52,443 bases of DNA, taken from assembly GCA_900299005.1 (NCBI GenBank), contig OMID01000078.1:1-52443 (forward strand). Reading direction: 5' to 3'. This document shows, in pieces, positions 1 through 9,622 of this stretch. Numbering within the stretch: position 1 is the stretch's first letter; each line of letters opens with the position of its first letter. This DNA comes from Oxalobacteraceae bacterium (GTDB taxonomy: Bacteria; Pseudomonadota; Gammaproteobacteria; Burkholderiales; Burkholderiaceae_D). Made by a program: the position numbers and the translations under genes. The notes under the pieces are model-generated. The model did no database searches. It was not told where the DNA came from and saw only the letters and a program-made list of their open reading frames with translations.

Positions 1-33
1 GCCGGTAGGACCGGAAACCCACATCAGCTGCAT
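1..33 (-). CDS. Start of a leftward gene, cut by the window edge
   Basis: Only 11 codons are visible, from an ATG at 33 reading MQLMWVSGPTG. A purine run (ggggggaa) lies just upstream of the ATG on the minus strand and can serve as a ribosome-binding site. A TATAAT-like box lies about 65 bases upstream. The short start resembles, from memory, the N-terminus of M23-type peptidases encoded next to secA in betaproteobacteria, but 11 residues cannot establish this. I treat it as a genuine gene start of unknown function. Confidence 0.4.
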   Translation of the reverse strand, partial: MQLMWVSGPTG

Positions 34-489
34 GACGTTCCCCCCTGTTATTCGTGGATTGCTGTTGCGTTCTGGCAATCTTTTAGGAACTGGCCATTAT
101 AGAGTTTTCTGGCAAATTTTCACCAAAAACATGCAATAAACGATAGAGACGATAGCTAATTAACATGAATAATTATTTATCGAATAATTTTCTTGGCCAA
201 TCATGCTGTGGGGAGGTTGATCCATGGGGCCGCCCTCGGTCTGGTCACGCCGGGGAAGTGCGTGGTTGTAGACAATGACGAATCGTAGTCCGCGCTGTGG
301 TCGTGGTGACGTCGGTGTCGCCACGTGAGGGAAGAAGTGAAGGCGGGCGGCGATGCTCTTCTTTGAAATAGTTGCGTCAGGTCGCTGATGACACGAGCGA
401 CGCAGTGAGCATGCTGCCCGGTGAGCTCTGCCTGCTGTTGCCGCCGCATTGAGAGCTTGAAGGTTCAGTGTGACGCTACCTTCATACGA
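34..489. other. Intergenic stretch without a convincing gene
   Basis: This 456-base gap lies between the leftward gene start at 33 and the 3' end of tRNA-Pro. Bases 100-190 are markedly AT-rich and include a small inverted repeat (aattatt / aataatt, 171-177 and 183-189). Bases 200-480 are G+C rich and hold open frames on both strands, but none has a ribosome-binding site or a recognisable product. Apart from the promoter-like box at 96-101 I see nothing functional that I can support. Confidence 0.5.
96..101 (-). promoter_or_regulatory. Candidate -10 box for the leftward gene at 33
   Basis: The minus strand reads tataat here, a perfect -10 hexamer. The best -35 (ttggtg) sits 19 bases upstream and is weak. 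Transcription would begin near 89 and give a leader of about 55 bases before the ATG at 33. This is sequence matching only. Confidence 0.4.
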
Positions 490-567
<78 letters not shown>

Positions 568-577
568 CAAGCCTTCA

Positions 578-583
578 ATTATA
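578..583 (-). promoter_or_regulatory. Candidate -10 box for tRNA-Pro
   Basis: The minus strand reads tataat, ending 12 bases before the mature 5' end of tRNA-Pro, so transcription would start about 5 bases upstream of the tRNA. No good -35 hexamer is visible at the usual distance. Confidence 0.5.
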
Positions 584-685
584 ACAGAGTCAGCTTCGCT
601 ACTGATGGGACTCTGGCATTCTCTAAAAACAATGGCGGACTTCATCGGTGCCAGTGAGATTCGCCAACTACAAAAAGAGAGCATG

Positions 686-1930
686 TTAATGTAAATGACC
701 GCTGTTCTGCCCAGAATCCTCCGGCATCTCCGCATGCACCATGTCATCGGAGGCATCACAAAATAATGGCGCACCGCAGTCTTCACAAAACTCAGGTGAA
801 AAAACGGTTTCGCTGTTTTGAATGCGCGTGACACCCGCTTCTCGCAGAGCGGTAACGATCTGCTGCAAGGGCGACAGTGGCGATGACTGGCCCGGGCGAC
901 GAGGCAGGTCGCTCAGTTCGTCATCTGCACTCTCTTCGTCATACAGGGGCCAGACAACCCCGTAATAGACATCGGTCTGAGTGCCGGAACTGAAACTGAT
1001 GCGATATTCATCGACCCGCATTCCATTGGCCGGGTCGCCAATGGCTGCAATAATCGCAGCGAGTTGATTGGCCTCGACACCAAGACTGTTGGTCAGGTAG
1101 TGAGCTGCCGCGCGCAACGAGACGTTTCGCACGGCCTTATCGGCCTCGCGACAGGCGACGTAGTAGGCATCGGGAAGCAATAGCTCGACACCACAGCCGG
1201 GAAGCATGGGTTGCACGTTCGGGCCCGCCTGCGCTTGCCATTGATCGAGCACGGCGCGTCGGCCTGCGGTGGCATTCATGCCGGCCTCTTCTTCTTCCCA
1301 GCGCAGCAAAGGCCGCTTGGATTCCGCAACAACGGCCATCAACAGGTAACGGGTGTCGGCTAGGAAGGGTACGGTCTCCGGGAGCTCTGCCGGCAATTGC
1401 AGGGATTTGCCGGTCAGGGCAGCATCGACCATCCGGCGGGTCAGCAGAAAAGTGTCGCAGTAGCTGCGCGGCAGCTGATCTATCGACAGCATGGCAGGTG
1501 CGAGTACGGCACGTGCGTCTTTCGCCAGGACATGGCCGTGCAGGTGAGCAAACAGGGTGCTCATCTGATCGGCAGAGATCGATCCGGAAGGAATGGAGAA
1601 GCGGGTCCAAGCGATGACCGGGACGGCAATGAGCAACCCGTCGTAGTCTCTGCCCTCATGTTCCACCGTGCAGCTGGAGCTAGCGGTCTCGACGCCATCT
1701 AGCAGCACGTCATAGCCAGTCAGGTCGGTGTGGAACAGGTGGTCCAATGCACTGTCAATGGCCTGCTGCTGGTGGTTGCCCAGCATTTTTTGCAAGGACT
1801 GGTCAAGCCGCCGTTCCCAGTGGCGTCGTTCGAGACGGCTGCCGGACTGGGCGAGCGACTGCGCGAGTGAGGCCAGATTCTGGCTGTCGGCGGTGAACTT
1901 GCGCGTGGGGTTTTTGAGATGGCGGCGCAT
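686..1930 (-). CDS. DUF2863-type conserved hypothetical protein
   Basis: This is a soluble-looking protein of about 414 residues with no signal peptide or membrane segment. I read it as a DUF2863 family member, a betaproteobacterial family of unknown function. The N-terminus is basic (MRRHLKNPTRK) and is followed by a helical region. Near the C-terminus is a short cysteine cluster, FCEDCGAPLFCDASDD, with C-x2-C-x5-C spacing that could bind a metal. I chose the ATG at 1930; a TTG four codons upstream (1942) extends the frame without a better ribosome-binding site. The terminator at 2002-2028 separates it from the gene upstream. Its role is unknown. Confidence 0.75.
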   Translation of the reverse strand: MRRHLKNPTRKFTADSQNLASLAQSLAQSGSRLERRHWERRLDQSLQKMLGNHQQQAIDSALDHLFHTDLTGYDVLLDGVETASSSCTVEHEGRDYDGLLIAVPVIAWTRFSIPSGSISADQMSTLFAHLHGHVLAKDARAVLAPAMLSIDQLPRSYCDTFLLTRRMVDAALTGKSLQLPAELPETVPFLADTRYLLMAVVAESKRPLLRWEEEEAGMNATAGRRAVLDQWQAQAGPNVQPMLPGCGVELLLPDAYYVACREADKAVRNVSLRAAAHYLTNSLGVEANQLAAIIAAIGDPANGMRVDEYRISFSSGTQTDVYYGVVWPLYDEESADDELSDLPRRPGQSSPLSPLQQIVTALREAGVTRIQNSETVFSPEFCEDCGAPLFCDASDDMVHAEMPEDSGQNSGHLH

Positions 1931-2001
1931 GGGGAAGCACAACGAAGAAAAGACCGAGCATTGTAAAGTAAAGCAGCCCCGGTCCGCCCTGCAGAAGTCA
2001 T

Positions 2002-2028
2002 AAAAAAGCGCGACCTGGGTCGCGCTTT
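2002..2028 (-). terminator. Rho-independent terminator of the acnA side
   Basis: A perfect 10-bp stem (aaagcgcgac / gtcgcgcttt) with a 4-base loop (ctgg) is followed on the minus strand by a run of T (complement of aaaaaa at 2002-2007). It lies downstream of the small gene ending at 2158 and upstream of the DUF2863 gene, so it ends leftward transcription from acnA or the small gene. Confidence 0.85.
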
Positions 2029-2157
2029 CGGGGTGGTGTTACCTCTGGGGGCAACCCTCGAGGGGTCGGGATGCCGGTTCAAGGCTGTGGACTGTCGACT
2101 GTGAACAGCCAACAGTGAACCGTGAGCTCGGCACGGTGTCGTCTCGCCTTGGGGCTG

Positions 2158-2370
2158 CTATTTCTTCTCTTCAGCCGGTGCAGCCGCCGGCGCTGCCGAC
2201 GCGGCGTTGTCGCCAGCGGTGGTAGCTGCTGGAGGCGTTGTAGATGCGGGCTTGTGTTCCTCTGCATGGCCAGCTGTCTCGCCGGCCAAATCGGCCTTGT
2301 CCCCCATCTTGAACACCACGGTGAGCGCGATTACGGCAAATATGATGAATGCGACGAGCATTTTCCACAT
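2158..2370 (-). CDS. Small membrane-anchored protein with Ala/Pro-rich tail
   Basis: The product is 70 residues. Residues 4-20 (LVAFIIFAVIALTVVFK) form one membrane segment or uncleaved signal anchor, followed by a short acidic/basic linker and a low-complexity Ala/Pro/Thr tail ending EEKK. The ATG at 2370 is well placed behind ggag at about 9 bases. It starts about 100 bases downstream of acnA on the same strand and precedes a strong terminator, so it may be the last gene of that transcript. I recognise no family. Composition alone suggests an inner-membrane peptide with a tail on one side. Confidence 0.65.
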   Translation of the reverse strand: MWKMLVAFIIFAVIALTVVFKMGDKADLAGETAGHAEEHKPASTTPPAATTAGDNAASAAPAAAPAEEKK

Positions 2371-2412
2371 AGGGATCTCCGGTTGACAACAAGCGGGTCA
2401 TTGCCGGTTGCG

Positions 2413-2438
2413 GAGGCCCGGGCATGCGCCCGGGCCTC
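2413..2438. other. Perfect 11-bp hairpin between acnA and the small membrane protein
   Basis: The inverted repeat gaggcccgggc / gcccgggcctc has a 4-base loop (atgc). No T-run follows on either strand, so it is not a typical rho-independent terminator. It lies between the acnA stop (2471) and the next gene start (2370) and could act as an RNA-stabilising or partial termination element. Confidence 0.5.
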
Positions 2439-2470
2439 ATTGGTTCGGCAACGTCATGCCTAAAGTGCTG

Positions 2471-5182
<2,712 letters not shown>

Positions 5183-5276
5183 GGGTTCTCCTTGCTTGTT
5201 TTCCTGGCGTGTTATTCAAACTCAAAAAAATTTTCCTTGGCAGACCTTGCGATCTGCGCTCTGGTGAGCTGCCGGA

Positions 5277-5609
5277 TCAGCGCCGCAGCCCTGGCGCGCT
5301 GGCCACCTTGCAGTCGTTGACGACAGGCGCTCCGCGCCGGGCATCAAGTAGCATGGCTTTGGCAGGTATGCTGATCCAGATAAGCCCACTTTGTTGGTCT
5401 TCAAACCGATGCGCGCCTGTCGAAGTGCGCACCCTTTCCATCGTGTAGGCTCGTCCGCGCCAGATCACTTCGATCACATTGTCGAGACGGTGATCTCCGC
5501 CAATCGACATCGGCTGTCCAAATTCGCAGACCATGTCGGTTCTGGCGGCCAGTGTCTCTCGGCCCGACAGGGAGAGCATCACGACGAGGATTGACATCAG
5601 TATGCGCAT
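5277..5609 (-). CDS. Small exported protein resembling MliC/PliC lysozyme inhibitors
   Basis: The 110-residue product starts with a signal peptide (MRILMSILVVMLSLSGRETLA), probably cut before residue 22. The mature part has two cysteines, MVCEFG early and NDCKV near the end. Between them lies AYTMERVRTSTGAHRFED, then GLIWISIPAKAMLLD. That order (Y-x-M/L, S/T-x-G-A-x-R/H-x-E, a tryptophan strand, A-x-L, then C) matches the pattern of periplasmic C-type lysozyme inhibitors. There is no lipobox, so it would be soluble. The ATG follows a strong aaggagg. It sits 25 bases after the CitE-like lyase gene and 94 bases before acnA. The family call is from pattern only. Confidence 0.5.
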   Translation of the reverse strand: MRILMSILVVMLSLSGRETLAARTDMVCEFGQPMSIGGDHRLDNVIEVIWRGRAYTMERVRTSTGAHRFEDQQSGLIWISIPAKAMLLDARRGAPVVNDCKVASAPGLRR

Positions 5610-5634
5610 ACGGCCTCCTTCAGCTCATCAATGA

Positions 5635-6606
5635 CTAGAGCAAGCCGTCCGCCTCCTTTGGCAGCGCCTGCCCGGTTTGCCTTGCTCGTTGCAACACGGT
5701 CCAGTAGTAGCGGTAGCTGGCCCGGTCATGCAGCGTGTTTTTGTGCTGTATCGGTCCCCAATCCTTGTCGCTTGCAGCGCGCAGGATCGCTGCCGCGTCC
5801 TCTATCTCGCTCGCCTCAGGCGCGAATGCCGCCAGAATGTGTCTGATCTGGTCCGGATGGATACTCCACATCCGCTGGTATCCGAACTGTTTGCTGGCCA
5901 GCCTTGCGTCGCTGGCCACCACTGACCCATCGCGAATTTCTGTGCACACATTATGCGACGGTACTTTGCCATTGGCATGGCATGCAGCAGCAATTTCTAG
6001 TTTGGCACGAGATATCAGCGGGTGACTGAACTGCGCCGGGCTGCGCATGGCCTCGCCGGGAATCGCTCCATAGTGGGCAGAGACAAAATCCATGATCCCG
6101 AAAGAGAGGCACTCGACGGCGGGCTGTGCCGCGATGTCCCAGACCTCGCGCAGCGCACCATGGGTCTCGATCAGCACATGCACTGGCAGATCAGGACGGC
6201 CGGCAGCACTGGCGTGGCGCGATATCAGTGCTGCCGCTTGCTCGAGCTGCCTGCTGCCGTGGATCTTGGGGATGACCAGATAGGCGAGGCGTTCTGCAGC
6301 CAGCGCGCAGATCGTGGCCACGTCCTGCTCAAAATCAGGATGATCGACATCATGCACCCTTGCGCCAATGCGACCGAAGCGATTCTCGTCGCTGGCAATG
6401 AGTTGGCCAACCAGCTGCGCATGGGCCAGTTCATCGCCAGCGGCGGCGCCATCTTCGCAATCGAAGGTGATATCAAACACGGGCCCCAGCGCTAGTTGCA
6501 GCGCTAGCGACTTTCGCATCAGTTTTTCGGAGCCAGCGTAGTGGTCACAGACGGGCAGCGTGACTGGCTGGCGCGCGTCTTGAAACAGGACGTCAGAAGG
6601 ATGCAT
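5635..6606 (-). CDS. CitE-like CoA-ester lyase (HpcH/HpaI aldolase superfamily)
   Basis: The 323-residue product has features of CitE / malyl-CoA lyase-like enzymes, which cleave or condense CoA thioesters of hydroxy acids using Mg2+. Visible signatures are the acidic FDITFDCEDGAAAGD near residue 50, the arginine motif RIGARVHD, the strand VIPKIHG, the VHVLIETHGALREVW segment with a metal-binding glutamate, and the later WSIHPDQI motif. Its position between mdh and acnA suggests it acts on a TCA-related CoA ester such as malyl-CoA or citramalyl-CoA; that is inference. No strong ribosome-binding site precedes the ATG at 6606. Confidence 0.8.
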   Translation of the reverse strand: MHPSDVLFQDARQPVTLPVCDHYAGSEKLMRKSLALQLALGPVFDITFDCEDGAAAGDELAHAQLVGQLIASDENRFGRIGARVHDVDHPDFEQDVATICALAAERLAYLVIPKIHGSRQLEQAAALISRHASAAGRPDLPVHVLIETHGALREVWDIAAQPAVECLSFGIMDFVSAHYGAIPGEAMRSPAQFSHPLISRAKLEIAAACHANGKVPSHNVCTEIRDGSVVASDARLASKQFGYQRMWSIHPDQIRHILAAFAPEASEIEDAAAILRAASDKDWGPIQHKNTLHDRASYRYYWTVLQRARQTGQALPKEADGLL

Positions 6607-6641
6607 GAATCACGGCGAGGGTGAGGCAAGACAAAAGACAA

Positions 6642-6664
6642 CGGGCTGGCCATTAGCCAGCCCG
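6642..6664 (-). terminator. Terminator of mdh
   Basis: A perfect 9-bp stem (cgggctggc / gccagcccg) with a 5-base loop lies 14 bases after the mdh stop. On the minus strand it is followed by the T-rich but interrupted ttgtcttttgtctt. Termination may be partial, allowing read-through into the lyase gene that starts 36 bases later. Confidence 0.7.
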
Positions 6665-6677
6665 CTTCGGTCGGCAA

Positions 6678-7667
6678 TTACGGCAGCAGATGCTTGACGC
6701 CGTCGCGCTCTTCGTTGAGCTCCTTGAGTGTGATGTTGATGCGCTCCTGCGAGAAGGCGTCGATCTCCAGACCCTCAACGATCTTGTACTCACCGTTCTC
6801 GGTGGTGACCGGGAAACCGAACATCACCTCCTTGGGAATGCCGTACGAGCCATCTGAAGGGATGCCCATCGTGGTCCATTTACCGTGGGTGCCCAGCACC
6901 CAGTCGCGGACATGATCGATTGCTGCATTCGCCGCCGATGCTGCGGAAGACAACCCACGCGCCTCGATGATGGCAGCGCCGCGCTTGCCCACGGTGGGTA
7001 GGAAGGTATCGCGGTTCCAGGCATCGTCATTAATCATGCTCTTGACCGACTGGCCATCAACAGTTGCGAAGCGATAGTCAGCGTACATCGTGGGCGAGTG
7101 GTTGCCCCACACGCAGAGCTTTTCGATCGATGCCACTGGCTTGCCAGTCTTGGCAGCGATCTGCGACAGCGCGCGATTATGATCCAGCCGCAGCATCGCG
7201 GTGAAGTTTTTTGCGGGCAGGCTGGGAGCGGATTTCATGGCGATGTAGGCGTTGGTGTTGGCCGGATTGCCGACCACCAGCACCTTCACATGGCGCGAAG
7301 CGACGGCATCCAGCGCTTTGCCCTGCACCGTGAATATCTGGGCATTTGCTTCTAGCAGATCCTTGCGTTCCATGCCTGGGCCGCGCGGGCGCGCACCCAC
7401 CAGCAGCGCGACGTCGGCGTCTTTGAATGCGGTCATGGGGTCAGCATGCGCGGTCATGCCAGCCAGCAGCGGAAACGCGCAATCGTCGATTTCCATCATC
7501 ACGCCCTTGAGCGCCTTCTGGGCTTTTTCGTCAGGGATTTCGAGTAGTTGTAGGATCACTGGCTGGTCTTTGCCCAGCATGTCGCCATTGGCGATGCGGA
7601 ACAGCAGTGAATAACCGATCTGGCCTGCGGCGCCAGTGACAGCAACGCGCATGGGGGCTTTAGCCAT
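6678..7667 (-). CDS. mdh: Malate dehydrogenase
   Basis: Mdh oxidises malate to oxaloacetate with NAD+. The product is 329 residues, the normal length for the betaproteobacterial (cytosolic-type) enzyme. The Rossmann motif GAAGQIG is at 12-18, the substrate-binding region reads [15 protein letters not shown], and the catalytic histidine is H190 in [12 protein letters not shown] chose the ATG at 7667, which follows ttggaga, rather than upstream in-frame starts that would add a Pro/Ala-rich stretch. It diverges from the gntR gene, with a palindrome in the shared promoter region. Confidence 0.97.
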   Translation of the reverse strand: MAKAPMRVAVTGAAGQIGYSLLFRIANGDMLGKDQPVILQLLEIPDEKAQKALKGVMMEIDDCAFPLLAGMTAHADPMTAFKDADVALLVGARPRGPGMERKDLLEANAQIFTVQGKALDAVASRHVKVLVVGNPANTNAYIAMKSAPSLPAKNFTAMLRLDHNRALSQIAAKTGKPVASIEKLCVWGNHSPTMYADYRFATVDGQSVKSMINDDAWNRDTFLPTVGKRGAAIIEARGLSSAASAANAAIDHVRDWVLGTHGKWTTMGIPSDGSYGIPKEVMFGFPVTTENGEYKIVEGLEIDAFSQERINITLKELNEERDGVKHLLP

Positions 7668-7815
7668 GTTGAATCTCCAATAAGGTCGTGAAATCTGCGG
7701 GGGATCTGGCGGCTTTGCCGTGGGCCTCGCTGCGGGCCTTGCCGTGGGCGAAAGGGCCAAAAACATTGCTCGCGAGTTTAGGCGCGACGTGCAGGTCTGT
7801 CAATGCGTATCTTAT

Positions 7816-7844
7816 ATCTTATATAAGACATATTACACGAACAA
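7816..7844 (-). promoter_or_regulatory. Candidate mdh promoter
   Basis: On the minus strand ttgttc (7839-7844) and taagat (7816-7821) are separated by 17 bases. Overlapping alternatives (tataag, ttatat) also fit a -10. The leader to the mdh ATG would be about 140 bases and contains two copies of an 11-base repeat. The -10 lies inside the 7817-7828 palindrome. Confidence 0.45.
7817..7828. promoter_or_regulatory. Perfect 12-bp palindrome, candidate GntR operator
   Basis: The sequence tcttatataaga is a perfect inverted repeat and is preceded by a partial copy (cttatat at 7811-7817). It lies 40 bases before the gntR start and overlaps the predicted mdh -10. A dimeric regulator bound here could control both divergent genes. 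That the adjacent HutC-type protein binds it is inference from position and symmetry. Confidence 0.5.
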
Positions 7845-7868
7845 TTTTCTGGACGTTAAGGCCGGATC

Positions 7869-8669
7869 GTGGTGAAATTGCGCGCCATGAGTCAGACCGT
7901 CTCTCCTCCTGTAGTTCCCGGTCAGGCCGCCGCTGGCGGCACGGGAACGGCTTCGCCGACCTTCAGCCCGCTCTACCAGCAAATCAAGGCGCTGATCATG
8001 CAGAGCCTGCAGTCGGGCGAGTGGAAGCCGGGCGAATTGATCCCCAGCGAGGTCGAGCTGGCCTATCGTTACAAAGTTAGTCAGGGCACGGTCCGCAAGG
8101 CCATTGACGAGCTCTCTGCTGATAATCTGGTGGTTCGCCGCCAAGGTAAAGGGACTTTCGTGGCGACTCACCACGAGGCGCGGGTGCAGTTCCGCTTTTT
8201 GCGCCTCATGCCCGATGCGGGTGAGGCGCGTCAGCCCGACAATCACATTCTGGAGGTCAAGCGCTTGCGCAGCCCTGCGGAAGTTGCCCGCGTGCTCGAT
8301 ATCAAGGCGGGCGATTCCGTCGTATTCATCCGGCGACTCCAGTATTTCGATGCCGTACCCACCATCCTCGAAGAGATTTGGCTGCCCGGCGCGATCTTCA
8401 AAGGCCTCACGGCCGAGCGCCTGGCCGAGTATAAGGGCCCGATGTATGGTCTATTCGAGACCGAGTTCGGCACCCCCATGATCCGTGCTTCCGAGCGGCT
8501 CAAGGCGGTGTCTGCCGATGAACTCGCGGTTGAATTGCTGAAGGTGCAATCCGGCGCCCCGCTGCTAAGTGTGGAGCGCGTCGCTTACACCTACGGCGAC
8601 CGGCCGGTCGAATTGCGACGCGCCCTCTACGTAACGACTGGCCATCACTATCACAATGAGCTGATTTGA
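7869..8669 (+). CDS. GntR family (HutC subfamily) transcriptional regulator
   Basis: The 266-residue product has an N-terminal winged helix (about residues 32-100: PLYQQIKALIMQ, then GELIPSEVELAYRYKVSQGT and LVVRRQGKGTFVA) followed by a UTRA ligand-binding domain (about 115-260), the layout of HutC-type repressors that sense small metabolites. It lies between divergent mdh and the sdhCDAB-gltA-suc genes, so TCA-cycle control is likely but its ligand is unknown. I kept the GTG at 7869, which follows aagg at 7 bases; the ATG at 7887 has no visible ribosome-binding site. A 170-base gap separates it from sdhC. Confidence 0.9.
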   Translation: MVKLRAMSQTVSPPVVPGQAAAGGTGTASPTFSPLYQQIKALIMQSLQSGEWKPGELIPSEVELAYRYKVSQGTVRKAIDELSADNLVVRRQGKGTFVATHHEARVQFRFLRLMPDAGEARQPDNHILEVKRLRSPAEVARVLDIKAGDSVVFIRRLQYFDAVPTILEEIWLPGAIFKGLTAERLAEYKGPMYGLFETEFGTPMIRASERLKAVSADELAVELLKVQSGAPLLSVERVAYTYGDRPVELRRALYVTTGHHYHNELI

Positions 8670-8839
8670 AATCACCGGGACTACCTCGAAAAATTTGTCA
8701 TAAAAATATTCAATCCAGACTGCGAATCATGCACTGAACAGAAGAGCTCAAGCAGATAGAATCGGGAAACAGCCTAACCAGACAAAGCGAACCGGGCATA
8801 GCGAGCCAGACAAAGCCTCAACGTTGGAGTTACAAACCC

Positions 8840-9253
8840 ATGTCAGAAACGACACCTCACGCCAGCAGCAGAAAGCGCTTCACCAATATTCACGTCACCG
8901 ACATCCTGCGCTACCGTTTGCCGGCAGCCGGTTTTGTGTCCATCCTTCACCGGATCAGCGGTGCGATGATATTTTTGCTCCTGCCTTTCATTTTGTATTT
9001 GTTCGATCTCTCCATTACCTCCGAGATCTCGTTTGCCTATCTGGCGGGTTTCGCGAGTCATTGGTTCGTGAAGCTGCTGATACTCGCAGTATCGTGGGCG
9101 TACTTGCATCACTTTTGCGCCGGTGTTCGCCATCTGGTCATGGACATGCACATGGGATTGTCAAAAGAGAGCGCTGCCAAATCTGCGCGTTCAGTCCTCT
9201 TTGTTAGCGTGCCGCTGACGGTGCTGGTTGCGCTCAAACTGTTCGGAGGTTGA
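8840..9253 (+). CDS. sdhC: Succinate dehydrogenase cytochrome b556 subunit
   Basis: SdhC is one of two membrane anchors of complex II and helps hold the heme b and the ubiquinone site. The 137-residue product has three hydrophobic helices (about 36-55, 65-90 and 110-133). The quinone-site motif RYRLPAAGFVSILHRISG is near the N-terminus. HHFCAGVRHLVMD contains the family's heme-ligand histidine region. The ATG at 8840 is preceded by gttggag. The next gene, sdhD, begins five bases after its stop, consistent with coupled translation. Confidence 0.96.
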   Translation: MSETTPHASSRKRFTNIHVTDILRYRLPAAGFVSILHRISGAMIFLLLPFILYLFDLSITSEISFAYLAGFASHWFVKLLILAVSWAYLHHFCAGVRHLVMDMHMGLSKESAAKSARSVLFVSVPLTVLVALKLFGG

Positions 9254-9257
9254 TGAG

Positions 9258-9620
9258 ATGGATAACAATATCGGACCGAAGCGTCTGGTCGTCGGCGCTC
9301 ATTACGGACTGCGCGACTGGCTCGCGCAGCGTATTACAGCCATCGTGATGGCCGTATTCACTTTGGTCACTCTCGTTTTATTCCTTGGTGCCTCCGAGTT
9401 CAGCTATGAGGGCTGGGCGGGCTTGTATGCGCAGCAGTGGTTCAAGCTGCTTGCTTTCGTCACGTTCATGTCCCTGTACTACCACGCGTGGGTCGGTGTG
9501 CGCGACATCTGGATGGACTATGTAAAACCGGTCGCGGTGCGCCTGCTGCTGCAGGTGCTCACGATTCTATGGCTGGTGGGTTGTGCCGGCTGGACAGTAC
9601 AGATTCTCTGGAGAGTGTAA
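9258..9620 (+). CDS. sdhD: Succinate dehydrogenase membrane anchor subunit
   Basis: SdhD is the second membrane anchor of complex II. The 120-residue product has the N-terminal motif GAHYGLRDWLAQRITAIVMA and three hydrophobic helices. The segment YYHAWVGVRDIWMDYVKP carries the conserved histidine and the D-Y pair of the family. I chose the ATG at 9258, which follows cggaggt and starts just after sdhC; the frame is open further upstream inside sdhC without better support. The sdhA start lies three bases downstream. Confidence 0.95.
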   Translation: MDNNIGPKRLVVGAHYGLRDWLAQRITAIVMAVFTLVTLVLFLGASEFSYEGWAGLYAQQWFKLLAFVTFMSLYYHAWVGVRDIWMDYVKPVAVRLLLQVLTILWLVGCAGWTVQILWRV

Positions 9621-9622
9621 AC

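Noticed and set aside
201-449. 82-codon minus-strand open frame in the left gap
   Set aside because: No ribosome-binding site, no family resemblance, and a Ser/Thr/Arg/His-rich composition unlike the true genes nearby.
7668-7766. Longer mdh start that adds 33 residues
   Set aside because: The added residues are Pro/Ala/Arg-rich and would overlap the leader repeats; the ATG at 7667 has a good ribosome-binding site and matches the family start.
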